Origin: Pseudoalteromonas shioyasakiensis
GTDB taxonomy: Bacteria; Pseudomonadota; Gammaproteobacteria; Enterobacterales; Alteromonadaceae
Length of the DNA stretch: 64,000 nucleotides
NCBI GenBank assembly: GCA_013391845.1
Contig: CP058414.1
Location: 728,501 to 792,500 of the forward strand
Direction: 5' to 3'
The notes beneath the pieces are model-generated. The model had not been told where the DNA came from, did not search any database, and was given only the letters and a program-made list of their open reading frames with translations. Positions 18,504 to 26,746 of the stretch are shown piece by piece (position 1 is the stretch's first letter; every line of letters begins with the position of its first letter). The position numbers were made by a program, and so were the translations under genes.

Positions 18504-19427
18504 ATGTTAAAGAAATTTTTACCAAATTGGTTAACAGGCATCCTAGTCAGCATTGTTTTGTTTGCTAATGTGATTATTTGGGGCACGCTAGTGCTGCTGT
18601 TCGGTGTGCTTAAATTATTACTACCGTTTAAAGTGGTTAGCGATATTCTCCATGTAGCTTATCGTGGTTGGTGCAAAGGTAACCGTTTCGCTTTGTGGTT
18701 AGGTTGCCCAACGATTGATATCGATATTAAAGGCAATATCAGTAAAGATGGTTGGTACTTACTTATTTCTAATCATATGAGTTGGCTCGACATTGTTGTG
18801 TTAAGTGCGATTGATGTGTTACCTGCGCCAAAATTCTTCTTAAAAGACGAGCTGAAGTATGTGCCGTTCATTGGCACCGGCGCTTGGGCTATGGGTATGC
18901 CTTTTATGAAGCGCGTTAGCAAAGCGCAGCTGGCAAAAAATCCCAAGCTGAAAGGACTTGATGTAGAGCGTACCAAACGCAGTTGCCGCGATTTTCGTAA
19001 TCACCCAACGACTATAATTAACTTTGTTGAAGGCACTCGCTTTACTTGTCAAAAACACAGTAAACAGAATAGCCCGTTTACTTACCTCTTAAAGCCAAAA
19101 GCGGGTGGTACTGCATTTGCCCTTGAGGTATTAGGTGAGCAGTTTGATGCATTATTAAATACCTCGATTATTTACCAGGGGGAAGGCGAGCATATTTGCC
19201 GAAATCTGATGCGTGGTCGTCTTAATGTCATAAAAGTTGAGATGCATGTGCAAGCAATTAGCGCAGATATGATTGGTGATTATCAGCATGACAGAGCTTT
19301 TAGAACAGCTTTTCAACAACATATTAATGAGTTATGGTTGCAAAAAGACGCTCAGCTACTAACTTATCATCAAGCCCAGCAAGCTGAGTACCTTGCCAAC
19401 ATCAATAAAGAGGTTGAAGCGCCATGA
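18504..19427 (+). CDS. 1-acylglycerol-3-phosphate O-acyltransferase family protein (YihG-like), copy 2
   Basis: A 307-aa paralogue of the preceding enzyme: N-terminal membrane segment, NHMSWLDIV (HX4D) and FVEGTRFT, and the shared AKNPKLKG region between. The two sequences align along their whole length, so they arose by tandem duplication, possibly with different acyl-chain preference. Its stop overlaps the channel gene start (ATGA, 19424-19427), implying coupled translation. Confidence 0.85.
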   Translation: MLKKFLPNWLTGILVSIVLFANVIIWGTLVLLFGVLKLLLPFKVVSDILHVAYRGWCKGNRFALWLGCPTIDIDIKGNISKDGWYLLISNHMSWLDIVVLSAIDVLPAPKFFLKDELKYVPFIGTGAWAMGMPFMKRVSKAQLAKNPKLKGLDVERTKRSCRDFRNHPTTIINFVEGTRFTCQKHSKQNSPFTYLLKPKAGGTAFALEVLGEQFDALLNTSIIYQGEGEHICRNLMRGRLNVIKVEMHVQAISADMIGDYQHDRAFRTAFQQHINELWLQKDAQLLTYHQAQQAEYLANINKEVEAP

Positions 19428-20674
19428 AGCAAACTCACCTGCAAGAATTGGTGATGCCTTGGTTTGAATCAATGCCAGACGCGACGCTGTTAAGCGCATT
19501 AACGGCGACAGCTATCGGCGTTGGCTCATTACTAATAATCTATACGTTTACCCGCCGCCTGCTACTGCCGGGCATCCAAAAGGTTGTTACTCGTCTTTCA
19601 CCAGAGCGCATTGGCGCGCTGACACCTATGCTCAATAAGCTCAATCGTCGCTTTGCTGGAGCATTGTGTTGCGTTCTTTATTTGGCAACTTTTGATTACG
19701 TATATCCTGTCCATGATGTTGCCTCGTTGGTCCTTAAAACCGTGGGGCAAGTTGCCCTGATCATTTATGGTGGTTTCATTTTAAGTAGTGTGGTGAGTAT
19801 TGCAGGTGGTATTTATAACCAACTTGACTTTGCCCGTGATATTCCGATTCAGGGTTTGATACAGGTAGTAAAACTTATCACTTTTATGGTTTGTGCCATC
19901 CTTATTGTGAGCATTTTACTAGAGAAGTCACCGACATATATTCTCTCAGGTTTTGGTGCGATAGCTGCGGTCACCTTACTGGTGTTCAAAGATACTATTT
20001 TGGGTTTTGTAGCCAGTATACAAATTGCAGCTAATCGTTTAGTGACCTATGGTGATTGGATCCAAGTGGATAGCTATGGCGCAGACGGTGAGGTTATCGA
20101 CCTTGGCTTAAATACCGTAAAAGTACGAAACTGGGATAACACCATTACAACTATCCCAACTTATATGCTGGTTGCTGGATCATTTAAAAACTGGCGAGGT
20201 ATGCAAGAGTCAGGTGGTCGTCGTATCAAGCGTGCTTTAAATATTGATATGAATAGTATACGTTTAGTCGATGATGCGTTTCGTGAACAAATTGATGCTG
20301 CTATCCCACTTAATGATTATATTCGTGTTTCAAGCTTGCCTGATCCGGTGACAAACCTTGGTTTATTCCGTCGTTATGCTGAAGGTTACTTAAAACAGCA
20401 CGAAAAAATTAATCGTGATTTAACCCTAATGGTGCGTGAGTTACAACCGATGAATCATGGTTTACCCATTGAGTTTTACTGCTTTAGTGAAGATAAGCGC
20501 TGGATTTCGTATGAGCACTTGCAAGCAGAGATTATGGATCATCTACTTGCTGTGTTGCCTATATTTGGACTTAGACCTTATCAAAGTGTTACTGGGCAGT
20601 TAAGTACAAGCGAATCCCAAACAGGGCTAAAACCAAGTATCAAGGTTGCTAACACTGTGCGTGAAAAAGCTTAA
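19424..20674 (+). CDS. Mechanosensitive channel of the MscS family (YbdG-like)
   Basis: A 416-aa inner-membrane protein with about five transmembrane segments; the pore-lining segment lies in GFGAIAAVTLLVFKDTILG and the beta domain follows (GDWIQVDSYGADGEVIDLG). An insert near GMQESGGRRIKR is characteristic of the YbdG/MscM subgroup, which opens under mild osmotic downshift. It overlaps the second acyltransferase gene by 4 bp, linking membrane lipid synthesis and membrane tension in one operon. Its stop codon overlaps that of the convergent chrA gene. Confidence 0.85.
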   Translation: MKQTHLQELVMPWFESMPDATLLSALTATAIGVGSLLIIYTFTRRLLLPGIQKVVTRLSPERIGALTPMLNKLNRRFAGALCCVLYLATFDYVYPVHDVASLVLKTVGQVALIIYGGFILSSVVSIAGGIYNQLDFARDIPIQGLIQVVKLITFMVCAILIVSILLEKSPTYILSGFGAIAAVTLLVFKDTILGFVASIQIAANRLVTYGDWIQVDSYGADGEVIDLGLNTVKVRNWDNTITTIPTYMLVAGSFKNWRGMQESGGRRIKRALNIDMNSIRLVDDAFREQIDAAIPLNDYIRVSSLPDPVTNLGLFRRYAEGYLKQHEKINRDLTLMVRELQPMNHGLPIEFYCFSEDKRWISYEHLQAEIMDHLLAVLPIFGLRPYQSVTGQLSTSESQTGLKPSIKVANTVREKA

Positions 20675-21807
20675 AACTGACTAATCAGTACGCTAATAGC
20701 AATAAATCCTAACAATAGCCACCAAATTGGTGGCTTTGCTATTCTTAGCCAAGTAAATGCCGCAATAACTAAAGCTACTTGCCACAGATTTTGCACGGCC
20801 GATTGCCAAATAGGTGAATAAAGGGCGGCAGCTAAAAAGCCTACCACGGCGGCATTTAATGCTGAAATACTGCCTGCAAAGCGAGGCTTATCAGCAAGTT
20901 GTAGCCAGCTTTTCATAAAAGCTAACATCAATAAAAATCCCGGCAAGAAAATCATGATGGTCGCGACAATTGCACCTATAAGTGGCGTATTTGGAGACAC
21001 TTGTGCGCCTAGGTATGTTGCTATGGTAAACATTGGTCCTGGAATGGCCTGAGCACTGGCATAAGCAGATAAAAACTGCTCGGTTTCAAGACTCGGCACA
21101 CCAGCATGTAAAATGGGTAATACAACATGGCCGCCGCCAAAGACCATAGCGCCTGTTTGGTAAAATGGGGCAAACAAAGAGAACCACTCGCCTAAAGGTA
21201 AAAAGCTCATCAGTAACAAGGCGGTAAATAAACCAAGCGGTAACCAAGCAATTTTCACAGGTTTATGTTCTTGGTTCTCTGGAAGTTTAAGCTGAGGATA
21301 AAACCAACCTATGGCTGCAGCCGCAATAAGTACTAAAATTTGACTTGATAACTGTGAAAATACAATCAGCGCAACAGTACTCAGTACTGCTATGAGTTTA
21401 TGTAAGTGGCTTTTGCAAAAGCTCATTGCCATGCTGTAGGTTGCATCGGCAACGATCACTACAGCAAATAGTTTAAGTCCAGCAATGACTGCAAAGTAAA
21501 TATCACCAAATTGGTGAGCACTGAGAGCCAGAAAAAACATGATTAAAAATGAGGGCAGGGTAAAGCCTACAAAAGCACAAAGACCTCCCAGTAGCCCACC
21601 TTTTTCAACCCCCATTGCAAAGCTAACTTGGCTCGACCCCGGGCCTGGTAACGCTTGGCTCAGGCTAATTAGTTGAGCATAACGTTCTGCTGAAAGCCAT
21701 TTTAAATTATCAACAAAGTGGCGCTTAAAATAACCAAGGTGAGCTGCAGGACCACCAAAGCTCATACAGCCTAATAAAAAGAATTGTTTAAAGATGATGA
21801 ATAACAT
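20671..21807 (-). CDS. chrA: Chromate efflux transporter of the CHR family
   Basis: A 378-aa two-domain CHR protein, the long form. Each half carries the family motifs: GCMSFGGPAAHLGYF and LPGPGSSQ in the N half, FGGGHVVLPIL and QAIPGPMFTIATYLG in the C half, with about ten transmembrane segments in all. The frame is open upstream, but those residues are charged and unlike the family, so I start at the ATG at 21807 (MLFIIFKQFFL). Family members expel chromate using the proton gradient; without a chrB gene nearby, the real substrate could be another oxyanion. Confidence 0.88.
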   Translation of the reverse strand: MLFIIFKQFFLLGCMSFGGPAAHLGYFKRHFVDNLKWLSAERYAQLISLSQALPGPGSSQVSFAMGVEKGGLLGGLCAFVGFTLPSFLIMFFLALSAHQFGDIYFAVIAGLKLFAVVIVADATYSMAMSFCKSHLHKLIAVLSTVALIVFSQLSSQILVLIAAAAIGWFYPQLKLPENQEHKPVKIAWLPLGLFTALLLMSFLPLGEWFSLFAPFYQTGAMVFGGGHVVLPILHAGVPSLETEQFLSAYASAQAIPGPMFTIATYLGAQVSPNTPLIGAIVATIMIFLPGFLLMLAFMKSWLQLADKPRFAGSISALNAAVVGFLAAALYSPIWQSAVQNLWQVALVIAAFTWLRIAKPPIWWLLLGFIAISVLISQF

Positions 21808-21918
21808 TACTTTTGCCGTTCCAGGGTGAATGTTTCTATTATGACAAAATTGTATGACATTTTTGTGGTTTTTATGACACAAGGCCGTCTACAATATAGA
21901 GAACGAGTGAACGTAGTT

Positions 21919-22710
21919 ATGAGTATCACTATGAAACGCTATATTACCTGTTTATTGTTATCGCTATGCAGCAGCTTTGCACTTGCAACTTCTTTTGAGA
22001 AGGTTGTGGTGGCTGTTGATCATGCGCCTCCTTATGGCATGGTCACTGAAGATGGTAAAGTGAGCGGCGCGATTGTTGATATTATGCGTGAGGTGCGGCG
22101 TACTTTACCAATCAAACTTGAGTATGTTGCTTGCCCGTTTTCTCGTTGTCTGAAAATGCTCGAACAAAATGAACTAGATGTGATGGGCGGACTCATTCGC
22201 ACCAAAGCGCGTGAACAAAAAATGCAGTTTCTCACCCCTCCATACATGATGTTGTCGTCTTCTTTTGTGTTTTATGCAAGAACTGATAGCGAGCTTGAAA
22301 TAAATAGCTATCAAGATTTAGCCGGTAAACGTATTGCTGTAATGCGAGGTGCAGCACACTTTCCTCGTTTCGATAACGATAAAACACTTATAAAAGTTGA
22401 GGCTTTAAGTGAAAATAATGCATTTGAAATGCTATTAAAAAATCGTGTTGAGCTAGTGATTGCTGTTGAGAGCACAGCTGATCATGCCTCTGTATTTCTG
22501 CAGCGACCTTCACAAGAAATCGTAAAAATGCCGTATCGCCATAAAGATGTCATATATGGTCACATTGCGTTAAGTAAACAATTCGCACGCTCAGATTTGG
22601 CCGAAAAAATTCAAGAGCGCCTCAATACGTTAGTCCTCAATGGCCGCTTAACAGAATTGGTCAAAAGATATAACTTACCTCCGATTACTACTGTAACACT
22701 TGATAAGTAA
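21919..22710 (+). CDS. Periplasmic solute-binding protein, family 3-like
   Basis: About 263 aa. After a short start (MSIT) there is a signal peptide MKRYITCLLLSLCSSFALA, then a two-lobe amino-acid-binding-type fold: VVVAVDHAPPYGM at the first strand, ELDVMGGLIRTKAREQ, and DLAGKRIAVMRGAA at the domain crossover. No permease or ATPase gene accompanies it, so it may feed a sensor or a distant transporter. Longer starts exist upstream but would place charged residues before the signal peptide and overlap the divergent promoter region. Substrate unknown. Confidence 0.75.
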   Translation: MSITMKRYITCLLLSLCSSFALATSFEKVVVAVDHAPPYGMVTEDGKVSGAIVDIMREVRRTLPIKLEYVACPFSRCLKMLEQNELDVMGGLIRTKAREQKMQFLTPPYMMLSSSFVFYARTDSELEINSYQDLAGKRIAVMRGAAHFPRFDNDKTLIKVEALSENNAFEMLLKNRVELVIAVESTADHASVFLQRPSQEIVKMPYRHKDVIYGHIALSKQFARSDLAEKIQERLNTLVLNGRLTELVKRYNLPPITTVTLDK

Positions 22711-22790
22711 CCCACTCTTCATCGTTTGTTCATAGAAACTCATTCATAATTGTTAACAATTCAATTTGAATAATTGCCATGGAGAGACAC

Positions 22791-23423
22791 ATGACTTTTA
22801 CAAAATCAGTTTTAACAGTGGGCGTTTTAGCCGTTCTTTTAACAGGTTGTGAGACAACTAATACAGGTAAAGGCGCTGCGATTGGCGCCGCAACAGGTGC
22901 AGTACTAGGTAAAGCAACAGGTGATCACGACGATAAACGTATCTTCATTGGTGCAGCTATTGGTGCATTAGCTGGTGCAGCCGTTGGCGATTATATGGAT
23001 AAGCAAGAAGAAGCATTTCGCGATGAGCTAGCGGGCTCTGGTGTTGAAGTGGTTCGTGAAGGCGATAATATCCGTCTGGTCATGCCATCAAACATTACTT
23101 TTGCGACAGATCAGTCATATATTTCATCAGGTTTCCACAGCACGCTAGACGCGATTGCTAACGTGATGAATAAGTACGAAAAAACGTATTTAAGTGTTGA
23201 AGGTCATACAGATAGCACAGGTAAAGATAGCTACAATATGACGTTGTCTCAGCAGCGTGCACAAAGCGTAAAAGATTACCTAGTTAATCATCAGATCATG
23301 TCTGCGCGCATTAGCACAAAAGGTTATGGTGAAACGCGTCCTGTAGCGAGCAATGACTCAGCAAATGGTCGTGCTTTAAACCGTCGCGTAGAAATTCAGA
23401 TCGTACCAAATACACAAGGTTAG
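22791..23423 (+). CDS. OmpA-family lipoprotein (YiaD-like)
   Basis: About 210 aa. The signal peptide ends in a lipobox LLTGC, followed by a glycine-zipper segment (GAAIGAATGAVLG and GAAIGALAGAAVG) and a C-terminal OmpA domain with intact peptidoglycan ligands: GHTDSTG, then Arg in SQQRA, then NRRVEIQI. It should sit in the outer membrane and bind peptidoglycan through that domain, in contrast to the two OmpA copies at the start of the window. Start chosen at 22791 because GGAGAG lies at 22781-22786. Confidence 0.9.
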   Translation: MTFTKSVLTVGVLAVLLTGCETTNTGKGAAIGAATGAVLGKATGDHDDKRIFIGAAIGALAGAAVGDYMDKQEEAFRDELAGSGVEVVREGDNIRLVMPSNITFATDQSYISSGFHSTLDAIANVMNKYEKTYLSVEGHTDSTGKDSYNMTLSQQRAQSVKDYLVNHQIMSARISTKGYGETRPVASNDSANGRALNRRVEIQIVPNTQG

Positions 23424-23428
23424 ATTTT

Positions 23429-23590
23429 ATACCAATCCGCAATAATACTTAATCATTTTGAGGGATTAAACCTGTCGCTAACTGCGTTAAAAATTTCTGA
23501 TTTAGAACAACTAAATAACGAAATTTTTGCCTTGTTATCAACGAGGTTTTATTGCCTCAAAATAGACTACTTAATTAAGCTAATTGGTAT
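23429..23590. repeat. 162-bp imperfect palindromic repeat element
   Basis: The ends are ATACCAAT (23429-23436) and ATTGGTAT (23583-23590). Moving inward, the arms still match: TTTTGAGG and TAAACC on the left against GGTTTTA and CCTCAAAA on the right, and AAAATTTC against GAAATTTT nearer the middle. The element therefore folds into one long hairpin with a loop of about 20 bases. It has no ORF. This is the form of a small non-autonomous repeat that is scattered in genomes; I cannot count copies from this window. Confidence 0.6.
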
Positions 23591-23607
23591 TACATCTAAA
23601 GTTGTGG

Positions 23608-23650
23608 TCAGGTTTGATATGCCCTTTCAAACCTGACATTCCTCTTTTTT
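23608..23650. terminator. Probable terminator between the OmpA lipoprotein and exporter genes
   Basis: A perfect 10-bp stem TCAGGTTTGA (23608-23617) with TCAAACCTGA (23627-23636), then a T6 run at about 23645-23650. The T run begins eight bases after the stem, so efficiency on the plus strand is uncertain. Confidence 0.5.
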
Positions 23651-25421
23651 AATCTCGATTAAACTGTAATTCGCACAATTGTTTATACAATGGGTTAGTC
23701 TCAAACAATTGCTGATGTGTACCAGTTGCAATTATTTCCCCTTTATCCATTACAACAATTACATCGGCATGTTTAACCGTTGCTAAACGATGGGCAATAA
23801 TGAGTGTTGTTCTGTCTTTCATTAGATGCTTTAACGCAGCTTGAACATGAAACTCACTTTGTGCATCGAGTGCACTGGTTGCTTCATCAAGCAATAAGAT
23901 AGCTGGGTCTTTTAATATTGCTCGCGCGAGGACTATGCGTTGTTTTTGCCCACCAGAAAGCCTGACACCTTGCTCCCCTAAAAAGCTGTGATAGCCATCA
24001 GGTAGTTGATTAATAAACTCATCGGCATGGGCATATTTAGCCGCAGCATATACTTGTTCGTCGGTGGCGCTTGGGTTGCCATAGCGTATGTTATGCATTA
24101 CGTCCGAGCTAAATAAAATAGGGTTTTGTGCCACCATACCCATTTGCTGGCGTAAGCAATCAAGGGAAAGCGCTTTTATGTCAATGCCTGCCAGCGAAAT
24201 ACTTCCTGAACTTGGGTCGTAAAAACGTTGCAGTAACTCAAACAGTGTGGTTTTACCAGCGCCTGACGGGCCAACTATAGCGACAGTTTGCCCCCGCTTT
24301 ACCTGTAAATTCAGTGTATTTAAAGCGGCTTTATCAGGCCTTGAAGGGTAATGGAAAGACACATCATTAAATTGGATAGCAGGGTGGGTGAGCTTGTTTG
24401 CTTCAAATTGTGCATCGTTATTCGTATCCGGATTTTGGATCATGCTTTCAACGGCTAGTAGCTCTAACAATCGTGCTGCTGCCCCTGCGGCTCTTTGTAG
24501 TTCCCCATATACTTCTGCAACTGTTGCTACAGACATGGCCACCATAATTGCGTAAAACACGAAAGCGCCTAGTTCACCACCTGTCATGGTGCCAGCTAAT
24601 ACGTCACTGCCGCCAACCCAAAGCATCACACTAATGGCACTAAAGGTTAGGAATATAACCGCAGCAATTAAAAACGAGCGCTGTTTGATGCGGCTCTTAG
24701 CTACTTGAAACGCTTTGTTTGTCTCTTCGCTAAATGCCGCTTTTTCACGCTCTTCATGGCTATAACTTTGCACGACTTTGATATTTTGAATGATCTCACC
24801 TGCATAGGTGCTGATATCGGCAATAGCATCTTGGCTGGAACTTGCGAGCTTTCGTACTTTGCGACCAAAAATCATCATCGGTAGTAATACCACAGGCACG
24901 CAGGCAACAACCACAAGGGTTAGCTTTAAGTTGGTGATAAGTAGCATAGCTAGACCACCAATGAGCATTAAGCTACTGCGTAGTGCCATTGAAAAAGATG
25001 AGCCGATGATAGATTGCAACAAGGTGGTATCGGTGGTGAGACGCGACATTAGCTCGCCGCTGCGGTTTTCTTCAAAGTAGCTGGGGTGCAACGTAACAAT
25101 ACGATCAAACACAGCTTTACGCATATCGTTACTGACTCGCTCGCCAATCCACGACATTAAATAAAAGCGACAGAAAGTACCTACCGCTAATAAGCTAATC
25201 AAACCAATCAGTGCCATTACTGCTTGTTGAAGCTGAGCTTGTGAGCCAGCAATAAAGCCATGATCAATAACAAATTTAACGCCTTGCCCAAGTGATAAGT
25301 TCACACCAGCGGTGAGCAACAAGGCGCCAAGCGCTGCAAACACCACCCATTTATAGGGTTTTATAAAAGCTAAAATTGGTAACAGGCTGCTAAATGCCGC
25401 CTTTTCTTTATTGTTAGGCAT
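23649..25421 (-). CDS. ABC exporter half-transporter (MsbA-related, permease fused to ATPase)
   Basis: A 590-aa protein. Residues of about 20-310 hold six transmembrane segments; the C-terminal ATPase has Walker A GPSGAGKTT, signature LSGGQKQR, Walker B ILLLDEATSALD and the switch histidine (IIAHRLAT). It belongs with the MsbA-related lipid or multidrug exporters that act as homodimers. It is not the essential MsbA linked to lpxK, since no lipid A genes are near. Monocistronic on the minus strand. Confidence 0.88.
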   Translation of the reverse strand: MPNNKEKAAFSSLLPILAFIKPYKWVVFAALGALLLTAGVNLSLGQGVKFVIDHGFIAGSQAQLQQAVMALIGLISLLAVGTFCRFYLMSWIGERVSNDMRKAVFDRIVTLHPSYFEENRSGELMSRLTTDTTLLQSIIGSSFSMALRSSLMLIGGLAMLLITNLKLTLVVVACVPVVLLPMMIFGRKVRKLASSSQDAIADISTYAGEIIQNIKVVQSYSHEEREKAAFSEETNKAFQVAKSRIKQRSFLIAAVIFLTFSAISVMLWVGGSDVLAGTMTGGELGAFVFYAIMVAMSVATVAEVYGELQRAAGAAARLLELLAVESMIQNPDTNNDAQFEANKLTHPAIQFNDVSFHYPSRPDKAALNTLNLQVKRGQTVAIVGPSGAGKTTLFELLQRFYDPSSGSISLAGIDIKALSLDCLRQQMGMVAQNPILFSSDVMHNIRYGNPSATDEQVYAAAKYAHADEFINQLPDGYHSFLGEQGVRLSGGQKQRIVLARAILKDPAILLLDEATSALDAQSEFHVQAALKHLMKDRTTLIIAHRLATVKHADVIVVMDKGEIIATGTHQQLFETNPLYKQLCELQFNRD

Positions 25422-25498
25422 GCTAGATTCTTATTGGTGAATAGGGTATAGATATGGTTATCAACGCTCTAAAAATCAACAGTTATTAAGGGATTAGT

Positions 25499-25903
25499 AT
25501 GGAATCTACAACGATCAGTGGTCAATTCAGCGTAAAATTAAACCCAATTGGCGGATATGCCACAGGCCAAGATGGCGTTAATTTAGGACGCATGTCGATT
25601 GATAAACAGTTCTCAGGCCCATTAGAGGCAACAAGCCAAGGCGAAATGCTCAGTGCCATGACTGCAACTCAAGGCAGTGCAGGCTATGTAGCAATTGAGC
25701 AAGTTGTTGGTAGCTTAGAAGGTAAGCAAGGTAGTTTTGTACTGCAACATTTTGGCACTATGGATAAAGGGACTGACCGATTAACTTTAGAAGTGGTGCC
25801 TGACTCCGGTGCTGGAGAGCTTGAAGGTATTTCAGGTAAAATGGCAATTCGAATTGAATCGGGTATTCATTATTATGACTTTGAATACCAACTGATGGAC
25901 TAA
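25499..25903 (+). CDS. DUF3224 domain protein
   Basis: A 134-aa soluble beta-rich protein that matches the DUF3224 pattern ([20 protein letters not shown], then [14 protein letters not shown] and [16 protein letters not shown]). The family is thought to share the small allene-oxide-cyclase-like barrel; function unknown. A good AAGGG site precedes the ATG. It lies 39 bp before the LysE gene, same strand, probably co-transcribed. Confidence 0.8.
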   Translation: MESTTISGQFSVKLNPIGGYATGQDGVNLGRMSIDKQFSGPLEATSQGEMLSAMTATQGSAGYVAIEQVVGSLEGKQGSFVLQHFGTMDKGTDRLTLEVVPDSGAGELEGISGKMAIRIESGIHYYDFEYQLMD

Positions 25904-25942
25904 CATTACATCAGTTTTATTGTTAATAGAGAATAAAGAATA

Positions 25943-26560
25943 ATGACACTAACTGAGTGGTTGAGTTTAGTTTTAATTTGCGTGATGGGTGCTATGTCTC
26001 CGGGGCCAAGTTTAGCTGTGGTTTTAAAGCACAGTCTACATGGAGGTGTGAAGAACGGCATGTTAGCGGCGTTAAGCCATGGTATTGGGGTTGGTTTTTA
26101 TGCGTGTGCCTCGTTACTTGGCTTAGGCGCGCTGATGACTCAGTTACCAACGCTTTATCAAGTGCTGGTCTATGGCGGTGCAGCATATCTCGCCTATTTG
26201 GGGATTCGTATTCTGTTAGCTAAACCTAGCCCGCAAACACTGAATGTTGAGCAGACTAAGCCAAGTCCTCGCATCGCTTTGCAAGATGGTTTTGCCATTG
26301 CTTTTTTAAATCCAAAGCTTGCGGTATTCTTTCTAGCCCTATTTTCGCAGTTTATTGACCCAGAGAATCTGACTTTGCAAGTCGGGTTGATCATGTGTTT
26401 AACCGTGTTTGTACTCGATACAGGCTGGTATCTACTTGTTGCACTGTTAACCGAAATATCAAAAAAGCGTTTTGGTTTTACTAAGGCGAATCCATGGTTT
26501 GAAAAATTGCTAGGGGTAATTTTTATTACCTTAGCAGTTCGCGTCGTTATTACCCTATAA
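25943..26560 (+). CDS. LysE-family amino acid exporter
   Basis: A 205-aa inner-membrane protein with about six hydrophobic segments and the family signature near the N-terminus (MGAMSPGPSLAVVLKHSL) plus AFLNPKLAVFFLALFSQF in the middle. Members export amino acids such as homoserine, threonine or leucine. The preceding DUF3224 gene is close; no regulator of the LysG type is adjacent. Substrate cannot be told from sequence. Confidence 0.88.
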   Translation: MTLTEWLSLVLICVMGAMSPGPSLAVVLKHSLHGGVKNGMLAALSHGIGVGFYACASLLGLGALMTQLPTLYQVLVYGGAAYLAYLGIRILLAKPSPQTLNVEQTKPSPRIALQDGFAIAFLNPKLAVFFLALFSQFIDPENLTLQVGLIMCLTVFVLDTGWYLLVALLTEISKKRFGFTKANPWFEKLLGVIFITLAVRVVITL

Positions 26561-26631
26561 ATCTCTCTTTGTTGCGATTACACCACTAATAAAAAGGGAG
26601 GTGATCGCAGCTCTCCCCAGTAAGCTCCTAT

Positions 26632-26645
26632 TGCATACGTATTCA
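26632..26645. promoter_or_regulatory. Putative LacI-family operator of the TonB receptor/pullulanase operon
   Basis: TGCATACGTATTCA, identical to the site at 11002-11015 upstream of GH97, lies about 100 bp before the TonB receptor start. The position and the shared starch theme support control by one LacI-type maltose/starch regulator encoded elsewhere. Confidence 0.65.
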
Positions 26646-26746
26646 TCACACAATATTCACCTTTTGGTTACACTTTATTGGTTGTTTTTTGACAACAACA
26701 ATAACCACAAATACAACACCTCCAACGACAACAGGGTGGGAATCCA

